The translations under genes were made by a program, and so were the position numbers. Shown piece by piece: positions 1 through 8,327 of a stretch of 64,000 bases of DNA; the stretch's first letter is position 1; each line of letters starts with the position of its first letter. Below the pieces are notes generated by a model, which did not search any database, had not been told where the DNA came from, and saw nothing but the letters and a program-made list of their open reading frames with translations. The stretch lies in assembly GCA_947503275.1 (NCBI GenBank), contig CANNCZ010000002.1:1322733-1386732 (forward strand), in the 5' to 3' direction. This DNA is from an uncultured Erythrobacter sp. GTDB lineage: Bacteria; Pseudomonadota; Alphaproteobacteria; Sphingomonadales; Sphingomonadaceae.

Positions 1-425
1 GCCAGCCCCATCACGCCATACATAGCCTGCTCAAACACGGTGTCTGTCGCAAAGTGCGACCGCTTCGCTTGGCCTGCCTGAACCGCTACCCAGACATATT
101 CGAACACCAAAGATGCCGCTGCTAGGTAAGAGAAGATCAGCAGCACCGGACCTTTGCGAATATCGCGCGGGACCAATTGCAACAGCACCGCGATGGTGAA
201 GAAATGCAGGCCCAACGAGACGTTAAACTTCTGAGGCTTGGTCCAGACGTTGGCGTTGTCCAGCATGCGCGTATCCATGATCCATGCGGGCGAAAAGACG
301 ACAAAGCTGGCCACCATCAGCATCGCCATGGTGAGGTTTAATCGCGTGACATTGTCATTATCCAGCGCGGTGGTGAACGCCATCCAGCCTGCGCCAGATT
401 TGGGTGCAGTCCCAAGCAGGTTCAT
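1..425 (-). CDS. Multi-pass membrane protein, C-terminus cut by window edge
   Basis: An open frame runs on the minus strand from an ATG at 425 to the left edge with no stop, so only about the first 141 residues are visible. The start overlaps the TGA of the upstream ABA4-like gene in an ATGA arrangement, so the two genes are probably translationally coupled. The protein begins MNLLGTAPKSGAGW and has at least two hydrophobic stretches (around LNLTMAMLMVASFVVF and VLLIFSYLAAASLVFEY), suggesting an inner-membrane protein. I do not recognise the family. Pairing with an ABA4-like membrane protein suggests a shared role, but this is inference. Confidence 0.6.
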   Translation of the reverse strand, partial: MNLLGTAPKSGAGWMAFTTALDNDNVTRLNLTMAMLMVASFVVFSPAWIMDTRMLDNANVWTKPQKFNVSLGLHFFTIAVLLQLVPRDIRKGPVLLIFSYLAAASLVFEYVWVAVQAGQAKRSHFATDTVFEQAMYGVMGL

Positions 426-892
426 GCCAACGCCTCTTTGAGAGCCGGAGCGGATTTGTCGTTCGCATCACCCTTTTGAAAATAGCCCGTCCGCATGGCG
501 AGGAAGGTGGCCAAGCCAACAGGGCCCAACATGAACGTCGCAACCAAAATGGGCGCTTGGATCAGCCGGTTGATCCCGACCTTATCCGCTTCAATCGCGA
601 TCCATCCGCCGATAAACAGGTCAAACGCCAGATAATGCACCCAGCCTGCGAGCAGCATCTCTGGCGTGCTCAGCAAGGCCGCGACCTCCTCCAGCGACCC
701 GTACCCGCCCCCTTCGACGGTGAAGAAGTGTGTCATCGCAAGGCCCGCATAAAGCAGCGACAATCCAAACGGGATGATGAATCGCGGAATCGCGGTCAGC
801 GCGAACCAACGGCGCGGCAGAAAAATAAGGATGACCCAGCCAAGCATTGCGGTCTGACCGGCGTAACCGAACCATTGATCGGGTGTGAGCAA
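422..892 (-). CDS. ABA4-like (DUF4281) membrane protein
   Basis: A 156-residue hydrophobic protein resembling the ABA4-like family (DUF4281), named after a plant protein needed for neoxanthin synthesis; the bacterial function is not established. Visible features are four or so membrane segments and the motif GWVHYLAFDLFIGGWI with conserved His and Asp, then MLGPVGLATFLAMR, typical of the family. The start is TTG at 892, supported by an AAGGAG ribosome-binding site eight bases upstream; no ATG is as well placed. It is the first gene of a two-gene operon with the truncated membrane protein. A palindrome at 927-948 just upstream could be its operator. A carotenoid-related role would fit a pigmented sphingomonad but is inference. 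Confidence 0.7.
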   Translation of the reverse strand: MLTPDQWFGYAGQTAMLGWVILIFLPRRWFALTAIPRFIIPFGLSLLYAGLAMTHFFTVEGGGYGSLEEVAALLSTPEMLLAGWVHYLAFDLFIGGWIAIEADKVGINRLIQAPILVATFMLGPVGLATFLAMRTGYFQKGDANDKSAPALKEALA

Positions 893-926
893 AGCGGAGG
901 CTCCTTGACGGATTAAGGTGGTCGAG

Positions 927-948
927 GTGTATTACTATTGCAATACAC
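927..948. promoter_or_regulatory. 22-bp palindrome, candidate operator
   Basis: GTGTATT and AATACAC form perfect 7-bp arms around an 8-base spacer; the two 11-base halves match at 9 positions. It lies about 35 bp upstream of the ABA4-like TTG start and about 25 bp past the end of pspA. The shape suits a dimeric repressor such as a GntR-family protein, but no regulator gene is nearby and the assignment is inference. Confidence 0.4.
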
Positions 949-972
949 TCCGTCCGTCAACCATCTGCCGTG

Positions 973-1644
973 CTACTTTGCCTTTTTGCGAGGTGCGCGT
1001 TTTGGGGCGGCAGGCGTTTTCATCGCCGCCAATTCTGCATCCACCGCGCTTGCCCGGCGCATCTCACCGATCTCGCGGTCCACGCTCGCACTGGTGCGGG
1101 CGCCTGCTGTGTCTTCGGTTGCAAATTCGGCCCGTTTTTCCATTTCGGAGACACGGTTCAGGCGTTTCTCGGCGGTGCTTACGCCAGTAACGCCACACCC
1201 TTTCGTCTCAGCATCAGCCGCGGATTGCGCTTTGGCTTGCTCGCGGGTTTCCTCACGCTTGGCTTCGAGCTCTTTGACCGCTTCGTCGATTTCTTTGAGA
1301 TCAGCTTTGGCTTTGGCGATATCGTTTTTGCTCTTGCTGATTGTCTCGCGGCAATCTTCACGCGCTAACAATGCCTGACGCGCGAGGTCTTCACGGTCAT
1401 GGTCCATGGCGGATTTTGCTTTGTCGGACCAATCGGCTTCGCGTAGCTCATTTTGAGCCAATTCAGCTTTAAACCTTTTCAGGTTCCGCTCAGTCTTAGT
1501 GCGTTCGCCTTCAAGAGCGATGATCCCTTCTTCGATTTCACGTTGAAGTTGATGCAGCACCTTCGCCGAGCTGGACATTGAATCCAGTGCGCTTGTGACA
1601 TTGGTGGAAATGAGTTCTTTAACTTGGATTGCGACGCGCAGCAT
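973..1644 (-). CDS. pspA: PspA/IM30 family protein
   Basis: A 223-residue, highly charged and almost wholly helical protein of the PspA/IM30 (ESCRT-III-like) family, which binds stressed inner membranes. The N-terminus MLRVAIQVKELISTNV replaces the usual amphipathic helix. Long coiled-coil heptads follow (REIEEGIIALEGERTKTERN through VKELEAKREETREQAK), and the family-typical segment EDLARQALLARE is present. The C-terminal tail is rich in Ala, Pro and Lys (ending KRAPRKKAK) and is likely disordered. No pspBC or pspF neighbours are seen. Membrane-stress function is taken from the family; the divergent tail is unusual. Confidence 0.75.
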   Translation of the reverse strand: MLRVAIQVKELISTNVTSALDSMSSSAKVLHQLQREIEEGIIALEGERTKTERNLKRFKAELAQNELREADWSDKAKSAMDHDREDLARQALLAREDCRETISKSKNDIAKAKADLKEIDEAVKELEAKREETREQAKAQSAADAETKGCGVTGVSTAEKRLNRVSEMEKRAEFATEDTAGARTSASVDREIGEMRRASAVDAELAAMKTPAAPKRAPRKKAK

Positions 1645-2057
1645 AATGCCCCCTAATTCGATATTGGTTGAGCGGATTTCTTGCGTTTAAAGTTTGCAAA
1701 ACCATGAAGATGGCCTCTGCGAAGGGCGAGCAAATACATTTTCTCACTTTGCCGTAAACTGCAACAGGCGAGTTCGGTGTGGTGACGTATCATTTGCTTC
1801 TTTGTTCGCGCACCCCATCTGAGCTGCGAGGACGCCAAGCTGGCGTCGCGGCCCGCCCCCGGCACTTGATGGTGCAAAACGACGGCACGCATCCCCTCAC
1901 TCTTCCCTTGCTTTCACCTGCAATCTCGCTATGTGCGCCGCTCGCGTTGAAAACACGCGAACCCGCGCGGGAGGCTTGCATGCCGTAAGCTGCTTGACCG
2001 CTTAACATGAGCCCCAACCGAATAGGCTGCGGCAACAGTGCGAAAGGAGGCCTCTAA
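1645..2057. other. Intergenic region, pspA / rplK promoters
   Basis: About 410 bp between divergently transcribed genes. Short open frames here have no ribosome-binding site or recognisable product. It should hold the promoters for pspA (minus) and rplK (plus). I see no tRNA, secE or nusG, which commonly precede rplK in other bacteria. Confidence 0.4.
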
Positions 2058-2489
2058 ATGGCCAAGAAAATCGAAGGCTATATCAAGCTGCAGGTGCCAG
2101 CTGGCACAGCAAACCCATCGCCGCCAATCGGCCCTGCATTGGGTCAGCGCGGCGTCAACATCATGGAATTCTGTAAGGCGTTTAACGCTGCGACACAGGA
2201 CCTTGAAAAGACGGCCCCAATCCCAACCACGATCACGGTCTATGCGGACCGCTCGTTCACCTTCACGTTCAAAAGCCCGCCTGCGAGCTATATGATTAAG
2301 AAGGCTGCGAAGCTGAAAAAGGGTTCCAGCGAACCTGGTAAAGTGTCCGGCGGCTCGATCAAAAAGAGCGCCGTGAAGGATATCGCCGAAGCCAAGATGA
2401 AAGACCTCAACGCAAATGACGTCGATCAGGCTATGAAAATCATCGAAGGCTCAGCGCGTTCGATGGGCATTGATGTGGTGGAGGGCTGA
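2058..2489 (+). CDS. rplK: 50S ribosomal protein L11
   Basis: L11 of the large ribosomal subunit, 143 residues, full length. It binds 23S rRNA at the GTPase-associated centre. The N-terminus carries the conserved [20 protein letters not shown] and [12 protein letters not shown] segments; the C-terminal RNA-binding domain includes [17 protein letters not shown] and ends [15 protein letters not shown]. The start ATG is preceded by AAAGGAGG seven bases upstream. It forms a two-gene operon with rplA; rplJ and rplL do not follow, as the operon ends at a terminator. Confidence 0.97.
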   Translation: MAKKIEGYIKLQVPAGTANPSPPIGPALGQRGVNIMEFCKAFNAATQDLEKTAPIPTTITVYADRSFTFTFKSPPASYMIKKAAKLKKGSSEPGKVSGGSIKKSAVKDIAEAKMKDLNANDVDQAMKIIEGSARSMGIDVVEG

Positions 2490-2493
2490 AACC

Positions 2494-3186
2494 ATGGCAA
2501 AACTGACGAAAAAGCAAAAGGCCGTGGCAGAGCTCGACAACGAGAAGCTCTACACCGTTGATGAAGCCATCGCGACATTGCGCACTCACAAGGCAAAGTT
2601 CGACGAAACCGTCGAGCTGGCCATCAACTTGGGCGTCGATCCACGCCATGCTGACCAAATGGTCCGCGGCATGGTCTCGCTGCCTTCGGGCACCGGTAAA
2701 GATGTGAAAGTTGCTGTGTTCGCACGCGGCGACAATGCTGAAAAAGCAACCGCTGCTGGCGCTGACAAGGTTGGCGCAGAAGACCTAATGGAAGAGATGC
2801 AGAACGGCGATCTCGACTATGACCGCGTGATCGCAACCCCTGACATGATGGGTGTTGTGGGCCGCCTGGGTAAGCTGCTGGGTCCAAAGGGCCTGATGCC
2901 GAACCCAAAGTTGGGCACGGTCACGCCTAACGTTGAACAAGCAGTCAAAGACGCCAAAGGCGGCCAGGTTGAGTTCCGCGTAGAGAAGATGGGCATCATC
3001 CACACTGGCATCGGCAAACTGTCGTTTGACGATGCGGCGTTGAAGGCCAACTTCGAAGCGCTGACCCAAGCTGTGGTGAAAGCCAAGCCATCGGGTGCGA
3101 AGGGCAAGTATGTGAACAAGGTCTCGTTGACATCGACCATGGGCCCCGGCCTAAAAATTGACTTGGCAGGTATCGAAGGGGCGTAA
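2494..3186 (+). CDS. rplA: 50S ribosomal protein L1
   Basis: L1, a large-subunit stalk protein, 230 residues from the ATG at 2494. That start is favoured over upstream in-frame codons because a GGAGG site within the end of rplK lies about nine bases ahead and the protein then begins with the usual [10 protein letters not shown]. Conserved features include [13 protein letters not shown], the [19 protein letters not shown] block and [15 protein letters not shown]. It overlaps the end of rplK only through its ribosome-binding site. In many bacteria L1 represses its own operon by binding the leader mRNA; I cannot identify that site here. Confidence 0.97.
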   Translation: MAKLTKKQKAVAELDNEKLYTVDEAIATLRTHKAKFDETVELAINLGVDPRHADQMVRGMVSLPSGTGKDVKVAVFARGDNAEKATAAGADKVGAEDLMEEMQNGDLDYDRVIATPDMMGVVGRLGKLLGPKGLMPNPKLGTVTPNVEQAVKDAKGGQVEFRVEKMGIIHTGIGKLSFDDAALKANFEALTQAVVKAKPSGAKGKYVNKVSLTSTMGPGLKIDLAGIEGA

Positions 3187-3215
3187 CTCTTTCCTACTTC
3201 TCAACGAACTGACAT

Positions 3216-3249
3216 ATGGGGGACCAAGGCAGGTGCTTTGGTCCCCCAT
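3216..3249 (+). terminator. Rho-independent terminator of rplKA
   Basis: Perfect 10-bp arms GGGGGACCAA and TTGGTCCCCC, extendable at both ends, with a short loop and a T-rich tail, 30 bp after the rplA stop. Confidence 0.85.
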
Positions 3250-3273
3250 TGTTTGTAACTTTGAGGAACGAAT

Positions 3274-3621
3274 ATGCCCGCTCCGACGACGCTCGCACCG
3301 CGCGCGATTTTTCCAAAAGAAGAGCCAATGATTGACCTCAAATGGTATGTGATCGGTGCAGCGTTGATCGCGTTTGCATTGCTTGCTTCATATAATCAGG
3401 CATTGGGAATTGCGGCAGGTGTCGTGCTGGCAGTGATCGCAGTGATCCGGATCAGCTTGTGGTTCTGGCTTGCTCCTGAGAAGGACGCGCCCGCGTCCGA
3501 ACGCGGCGCCATGATAGAACGCTTTGAACGCCTGTCAGAAAACCGGCGCAAAGCGCACAACGTAGCACAAGCCGCGAAGGACAAAGCTTCTGCGATCCGC
3601 TCTAAATTCCGCCGGGGGTGA
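3274..3621 (+). CDS. Small membrane protein of unknown function
   Basis: A 115-residue protein with two adjacent hydrophobic segments (YVIGAALIAFALLASY and GIAAGVVLAVIAVIRIS) and a basic, Arg/Lys-rich cytoplasmic tail. The ATG at 3274 has a GAGGA site six bases upstream. An internal ATG at 3328 (MIDLKWYVIG), preceded by AAGAAGAG, would give a tidier membrane protein of 97 residues and may be the true start. It follows the rplA terminator, so it has its own promoter. The 3' end overlaps the convergent CinA-like gene by 20 bp. I do not recognise the family. Confidence 0.55.
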   Translation: MPAPTTLAPRAIFPKEEPMIDLKWYVIGAALIAFALLASYNQALGIAAGVVLAVIAVIRISLWFWLAPEKDAPASERGAMIERFERLSENRRKAHNVAQAAKDKASAIRSKFRRG

Positions 3622-4363
3622 AGTCGTAACCGCTAATCGCCAACCCATCAGTCAAGCTGTCAACGGCGCTGGCAAGGTCATCTGCATTGGTTGAACGGAC
3701 TACGAAATTCGCGCCAACTTTGCCTTCGCGAAAGAAGGGATAAGAGCCGATCTGACAGCTCTCATGGGCATCCTCAACCTCGCGCAACATGGCGGCAACT
3801 TCGCTTTCTGCGACCCAGCAGCCGATGGTTTCGACGAGTAACGGCGCACCGCCTTCAAGCTCGCCGGTAAGCGCATCGAGCATGCCCGCCGCAATATGGG
3901 GAACGCCCGCCATTAAGATGACATTGCCACGCCGAATGCCTGGTGCACCGGACATGCGATTGGGGATGAGTTCAGCGCCTTCGGGCACACGCGCCATGCG
4001 CAGACGCCCTTCATTGAGGCCGCCTTTGTCGGCGTAGTATCGCTCTAACAAGGCGCGTGCATCTTCGTGAATAACAACTGGCACGCCCAGCGCTTTGGAC
4101 ACGGCATCGACGGTGATATCGTCATGCGTGGGGCCAATGCCGCCAGTGGTGAAAAGATAGTCATTATCTGCACGAAGGGCGTTCACAGCCTCGACGATCT
4201 TGTCCTCGATATCGGGGACAACGCGCACCTCGGCTAAGCGGATGCCTTGCACCTGTAACCAAGTGGCGACTTGTTCGATGTTTTTGTCACGTGTGCGGCC
4301 AGACAGGATCTCATCGCCAATGATGACGAGGCCTGCGGTCCAGATCTTCTCAGGGGCGTTCAT
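3602..4363 (-). CDS. CinA-like molybdopterin-binding domain protein
   Basis: A 253-residue protein consisting of the MoCF/CinA N-terminal domain alone. Diagnostic motifs are VIIGDEILSGRTRDKN near the start and FTTGGIGPTHDDIT around residue 90, the usual nucleotide or molybdopterin binding signature. Full-length CinA carries an extra C-terminal nicotinamide-nucleotide amidase domain of roughly 160 residues, absent here. Related stand-alone domains are annotated as competence/damage-inducible protein A, with uncertain function; FAD or ADP-ribose pyrophosphatase activity is reported for some relatives. It is transcribed alone toward the preceding small membrane gene. Confidence 0.8.
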   Translation of the reverse strand: MNAPEKIWTAGLVIIGDEILSGRTRDKNIEQVATWLQVQGIRLAEVRVVPDIEDKIVEAVNALRADNDYLFTTGGIGPTHDDITVDAVSKALGVPVVIHEDARALLERYYADKGGLNEGRLRMARVPEGAELIPNRMSGAPGIRRGNVILMAGVPHIAAGMLDALTGELEGGAPLLVETIGCWVAESEVAAMLREVEDAHESCQIGSYPFFREGKVGANFVVRSTNADDLASAVDSLTDGLAISGYDFTPGGI

Positions 4364-4428
4364 AGCTCCGCTGTTAGGACAAGCATCACTCGAATGCCAC
4401 CTGCAAAACTACCGTTTACTTTGCGTGC

Positions 4429-5961
4429 TTACTCGGCAGCTTCAAGCTGTTCCTCGGGCCGGGTTGCGTTGGCGCCGGCGCGAGCGAAGGCAAGCACACC
4501 ATCATCGACTGGGTCCTTTGCCATCAGCTTGCGGTCGACAACATATTCCTGGTTCAAGCGCCAAGGATAGTTGACCCCATTCTTAGGCTGGAGGGCCTTG
4601 GCCCGCTGGATATAGCCGCTAGAGAAATCGTAGATATCGTCCTCTTCGATCCCTGCTTCCATTGCGGGGGTGAGGACTGGGGTGACTGTATTGACACCTT
4701 TTGCGCGCATTTCATTGAGCACGCGGCAGATATAGTCAGAGTTGATATCCGCCCTCAGTGTCCAGCTGGCATTGAGATATCCAAACACCACCGCAAGGTT
4801 GGGTAGGTTCGAGAACATGCAGCCTTTGTAGTAGAACCGCTCGCTGAAATCGACCGGAGTGCCGTTGACGCTGACATCAATCTTGCCTGCGACCGCCATT
4901 TTGAGGCCGGTTGCAGTGATGATGATGTCCGCTTCGATTAGCTCACCGGATTTCAGGCGAATGCCATTTTCTTCAAACGCTTCGATATGACCTGTCGTAA
5001 TGCTGGCTTTGCCCGTATTCATTGCGTCAAACATGTCGCCATCGGGTACTAGGCACAGCCGCTGTTCCCACGGATTATAAGGTGGGGTGAAGGCTTCGCG
5101 GTCAAAGTCCGGACCGAGCGCCTTTTCCAGCCCCTTATAGAGGCTATCTTTCACCTTTTGGGGCTTGTTTCGCGCTACTTTGAAGGTGAAGTCCTGCATC
5201 CGGATATTCTTGAACCGTGTGATTTTATACGCGAGCTCGTCTGGAAGAACTTTGCGGATTAGATTGGCCAGCCCGTCTTTAGCAGGCCGCGATACCATCC
5301 AAGTCGGAGTGCGTTGCAGCATCGTCACATGCGCGGCCTTGTCGGCCATTGATGGCACGATCGTAACCGCCGTAGCACCCGATCCGATTACGACGATCTT
5401 CTTATCGGTGTAATCTAGATCCACAGGCCAGAATTGCGGATGCAACACTTGCCCTTTGAATGCGCCCAACTGAAAGCCCGGATCATAGGGTTCATCGTAA
5501 TCGTAATAGCCTGAACCGAGATACAAGAAATTCGCAGTCAAATGCGTGCGTGATCCATCGTCCAGCTCCATTTCTAGATGCCAGCGCGCCTCGGCTTCGC
5601 GGAAATCGGCTGAGATGACCTTATGGCCGAAGCGGATCTTCTCACGAATGCCACGCTCATCAACGATGCGGTTCAGATATTCGAGGATCGACGGCGCATC
5701 GGCGATTGATTTCTCATGCCGCCACGGCTCAAAATCAAAGCCCAAAGTATGCATATCGCTATCTGAACGGATGCCAGGATAGCGAAACAAATCCCATGTC
5801 CCGCCGAGGTTCTCGCGGCGTTCGACGATGGCGTAGCTATGCCCCTTCGCCTTCATCTCCATGCGAGCGGCCATCCCGATACCCGAGATGCCTGCGCCCA
5901 CAATCAATACGTCAAAATCGACAGATGGCGGTGTCTGTGAAGCGGTTTGTGCAGCAGGCAT
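4429..5961 (-). CDS. Flavin monooxygenase, Baeyer-Villiger type
   Basis: A 510-residue FAD/NADPH monooxygenase. The first Rossmann motif GAGISGIG is at residues 22-29. FKGQVLHPQFWP, around residues 168-179, fits the Baeyer-Villiger fingerprint FxGxxxHxxxWP, and a second nucleotide site GSGATAVT follows. The family inserts oxygen next to ketones, or oxidises heteroatoms, in catabolism of cyclic ketones, terpenoids or steroids; the substrate here cannot be told. The start at 5961 (MPAAQTASQ) is preferred over an upstream ATG because AAAAGAGAG lies just before it. The gene points away from a TonB receptor and sits beside a beta-oxidation cluster, so a role in degrading an imported hydrophobic compound is plausible. 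Confidence 0.85.
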   Translation of the reverse strand: MPAAQTASQTPPSVDFDVLIVGAGISGIGMAARMEMKAKGHSYAIVERRENLGGTWDLFRYPGIRSDSDMHTLGFDFEPWRHEKSIADAPSILEYLNRIVDERGIREKIRFGHKVISADFREAEARWHLEMELDDGSRTHLTANFLYLGSGYYDYDEPYDPGFQLGAFKGQVLHPQFWPVDLDYTDKKIVVIGSGATAVTIVPSMADKAAHVTMLQRTPTWMVSRPAKDGLANLIRKVLPDELAYKITRFKNIRMQDFTFKVARNKPQKVKDSLYKGLEKALGPDFDREAFTPPYNPWEQRLCLVPDGDMFDAMNTGKASITTGHIEAFEENGIRLKSGELIEADIIITATGLKMAVAGKIDVSVNGTPVDFSERFYYKGCMFSNLPNLAVVFGYLNASWTLRADINSDYICRVLNEMRAKGVNTVTPVLTPAMEAGIEEDDIYDFSSGYIQRAKALQPKNGVNYPWRLNQEYVVDRKLMAKDPVDDGVLAFARAGANATRPEEQLEAAE

Positions 5962-6076
5962 TGGGTCTCTCTTTTCCCGAGTTGGAGGAATGTAACCACA
6001 CACAGCGGGCAAAAGCGAGTCTTGATGGCAAAATGCAACTGACTTGACTGCGCGAAGTCGCTAGGCGCTTCGCACT

Positions 6077-8101
6077 ATGAAAATTGCCTCCCCCATCTTC
6101 GCTTCGACCCTGGCTCTTGCTCTGTCTTCTCCCGCTCTTGCTCAAGAGGAGGATGTAGACGAAACAACAGAAAGTGAAATTGTTGTGACTGGCGAGGGGC
6201 TAGAGCCGGCGCTTTCGAACATCGTTTATTCCACGGTGACGTTAGAGCGGGAACAGATCACATCGAGCGGTTCTGGCAGGATCGAAGATGTGCTGTCGAA
6301 CGTCGCGGGTTTTCAGCAATTCCGCCGCTCGGACAGCCGCTCATCCAACCCCAGTGCCCAGGGGGTAACCTTACGCGCATTGGGCGGAAACGCTACGAGC
6401 CGGGCGCTGGTGCTGCTTGATGGTGTGCCGATCAGCGACCCATTTTTTGGCTTCATCCCGCTATCCGCCATCGCGCCCGAAACGCTCAGTCGCATCCGCG
6501 TGACGCGCGGTGGCGGCTCGGGGCCGTTCGGTGCGGGCGCTCTGGCTGGCACGATTGAACTGGAGAGCGCGGGGCCTGACGCATTGGGGCAGGCGGCCGG
6601 CAACTTGCTCATTAATGATCGTGCCGAGACCGAGGCAAGCGCCGCCATTGCTCAGAAACTGGGCGGAGGCTTCGCGGTTGTCAGTGGACGCTGGGATCGG
6701 GGGAAAGGCTTCTTCACAACGCCGGTTGATCAACGTGTACCTGCGACTGCGCGTGCTGCTTTTGACAGCTGGAACGTGGGCGTGCGCGCCGTCGCACCGA
6801 TTTCGAGTGATGTCGAATTGCAAGCGCGAGTGAGCGCATTCGATGATCGCCGGACCTTGCGCTTTGACGGTGCAAACTCAAGCCATGAAGGTCAAGACGC
6901 CAGCCTTCGCATAGTCGGGCGCGGTGAGTGGGCGTTTGATGCGCTTGCCTATGTTCAGGCGCGCAATTTTTCAAATGTCGTCATCAGTTCAACCCGGTTT
7001 GTGCGCGTGCTCGACCAACGCAATACCCCATCGACGGGGCTGGGAGGCAAGGTTGAAGTGCGCCCGCCCATCGGCGAAGGGCACGATGTTCGCATCGGCG
7101 TCGATTACCGGCGCTCTGATGGCGAATTGCAGGAAGATGCTTTCAGCGCCTTTACCACCCTCCTGCGCGAACGCCGCCAGGCAGGCGGGACCAACAGCAA
7201 TCTGGGCTTCTTTGTAGAGGATGACTGGCAGATCGGTCCGCTCGTTGTCACTGGGGGACTACGCGCAGACCATACGCGGATTACGGACGGCTTCTTCCGC
7301 GCAGTCGATGCCAATGGGGCATTGGTGAGCGAGACGATCGCTCCTGACCGCTCAGACTGGGCCTTAAGCTGGCGCGCGGGTGCGTCATTCTACGCGACCC
7401 GGCGGCTGGATTTGCGAGCGGCGGCCTATACCGGGCTGCGTCTGCCGACATTGAATGAACTCTACCGCCCGTTTGTTGTGTTTCCCGTGGTTACACAGGC
7501 CAACGCCGAGTTGGAAAACGAACGGCTCGAAGGTTTTGAGATTGGCCTCAATTGGCAGCCTGTGAACTCGGTTGTGCTGTCGCTGACGGCGTTTGACAAC
7601 CGGGTTGAGAACGCGATCGCCAATGTCACCATCGCGCCCAATTTGCGCCAACGCCAAAACTTGCCCGCGATTGAGGCACAAGGGATCGAAGGCGCGCTGT
7701 CTTTGGTTTTGGGGCGCGTCAGTCTCGACGCGTCGCTCGCATACACCGACGCGACCATCGCGGTGGAGGGTACAGCGACGGCGTTGGATGGCAATCGCCC
7801 TCCGCAGACGCCTGAATTCTCTTCATCGGCCACGCTCGCTTGGCGGCCCGCGGATGGCTGGCGGCTATCGGGGACTGTGCGTCATGTCGGCGCGCAGTTT
7901 GAGGATGATCAGGAAACGGACGTTTTGCCTGCCGCGACGACCGTAGACCTATTTGCGCAAGTGCCTTTGACTGGCCGGTTTTCTCTGGTGGCGCGGGCAG
8001 AGAATGTGTTTGATGAGACGATTGTGACCCGCAATTCACGCGGCGCGATTGATTTGGGAGTGCCGCAGACCTTCTGGCTGGGGGTGCGTGTGGACCTCTG
8101 A
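6077..8101 (+). CDS. TonB-dependent outer-membrane receptor
   Basis: A 674-residue TonB-dependent receptor. It has a signal peptide ending SSPALAQ, an ESEIVVTGEG segment acting as the TonB-box region, a plug domain (SGRIEDVLSNVAGFQQFRR, then TLRALGGNATSRALVLLDGVP) and a beta-barrel ending in an aromatic-rich strand TFWLGVRVDL. Its size and the plug resemble receptors for siderophores or vitamin-like ligands more than the very large carbohydrate receptors, but the ligand is unknown. An inverted repeat GCGAAG...CTTCGC (6052-6073) ends four bases before the ATG and could mask the ribosome-binding region. The gene is divergent from the monooxygenase. Confidence 0.85.
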   Translation: MKIASPIFASTLALALSSPALAQEEDVDETTESEIVVTGEGLEPALSNIVYSTVTLEREQITSSGSGRIEDVLSNVAGFQQFRRSDSRSSNPSAQGVTLRALGGNATSRALVLLDGVPISDPFFGFIPLSAIAPETLSRIRVTRGGGSGPFGAGALAGTIELESAGPDALGQAAGNLLINDRAETEASAAIAQKLGGGFAVVSGRWDRGKGFFTTPVDQRVPATARAAFDSWNVGVRAVAPISSDVELQARVSAFDDRRTLRFDGANSSHEGQDASLRIVGRGEWAFDALAYVQARNFSNVVISSTRFVRVLDQRNTPSTGLGGKVEVRPPIGEGHDVRIGVDYRRSDGELQEDAFSAFTTLLRERRQAGGTNSNLGFFVEDDWQIGPLVVTGGLRADHTRITDGFFRAVDANGALVSETIAPDRSDWALSWRAGASFYATRRLDLRAAAYTGLRLPTLNELYRPFVVFPVVTQANAELENERLEGFEIGLNWQPVNSVVLSLTAFDNRVENAIANVTIAPNLRQRQNLPAIEAQGIEGALSLVLGRVSLDASLAYTDATIAVEGTATALDGNRPPQTPEFSSSATLAWRPADGWRLSGTVRHVGAQFEDDQETDVLPAATTVDLFAQVPLTGRFSLVARAENVFDETIVTRNSRGAIDLGVPQTFWLGVRVDL

Positions 8102-8289
8102 CGCGGGCCGCAGATCTGGCGCGACTGAACTACACGTGATGCAACATTGTTAGCGGATTTAGGCCGTGCCGGCATCTATGCTGCGCCGCAGCACAATATG
8201 TTGCATATTTACTACAGCCACCAAACAACCGGCCAGTGACTCTTGGCAGGGCGAAAACCCCTGATAGTCTTGTTCGCGGAGAGACGCAT

Positions 8290-8312
8290 CGGTAATAATT
8301 ACCGAGCGGTAA
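8290..8312. promoter_or_regulatory. Overlapping palindromes upstream of TonB receptor
   Basis: CGGTAATAATTACCG (8290-8304) is a perfect palindrome, and TTACCGAGCGGTAA (8299-8312) is a second one sharing its right half. Together they give three alternating CGGTAA/TTACCG half-sites, ending 15 bp before the receptor ATG. The pattern suits a TetR-type repressor of lipid or acyl-CoA catabolism, which would match the neighbouring genes; the regulator is not in the window. Confidence 0.5.
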
Positions 8313-8327
8313 GTGGAGAGGAAATAT

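Noticed and set aside
1653..1892. Minus-strand frame of 79 codons before rplK
   Set aside because: No ribosome-binding site, no family resemblance, overlaps the promoter region.
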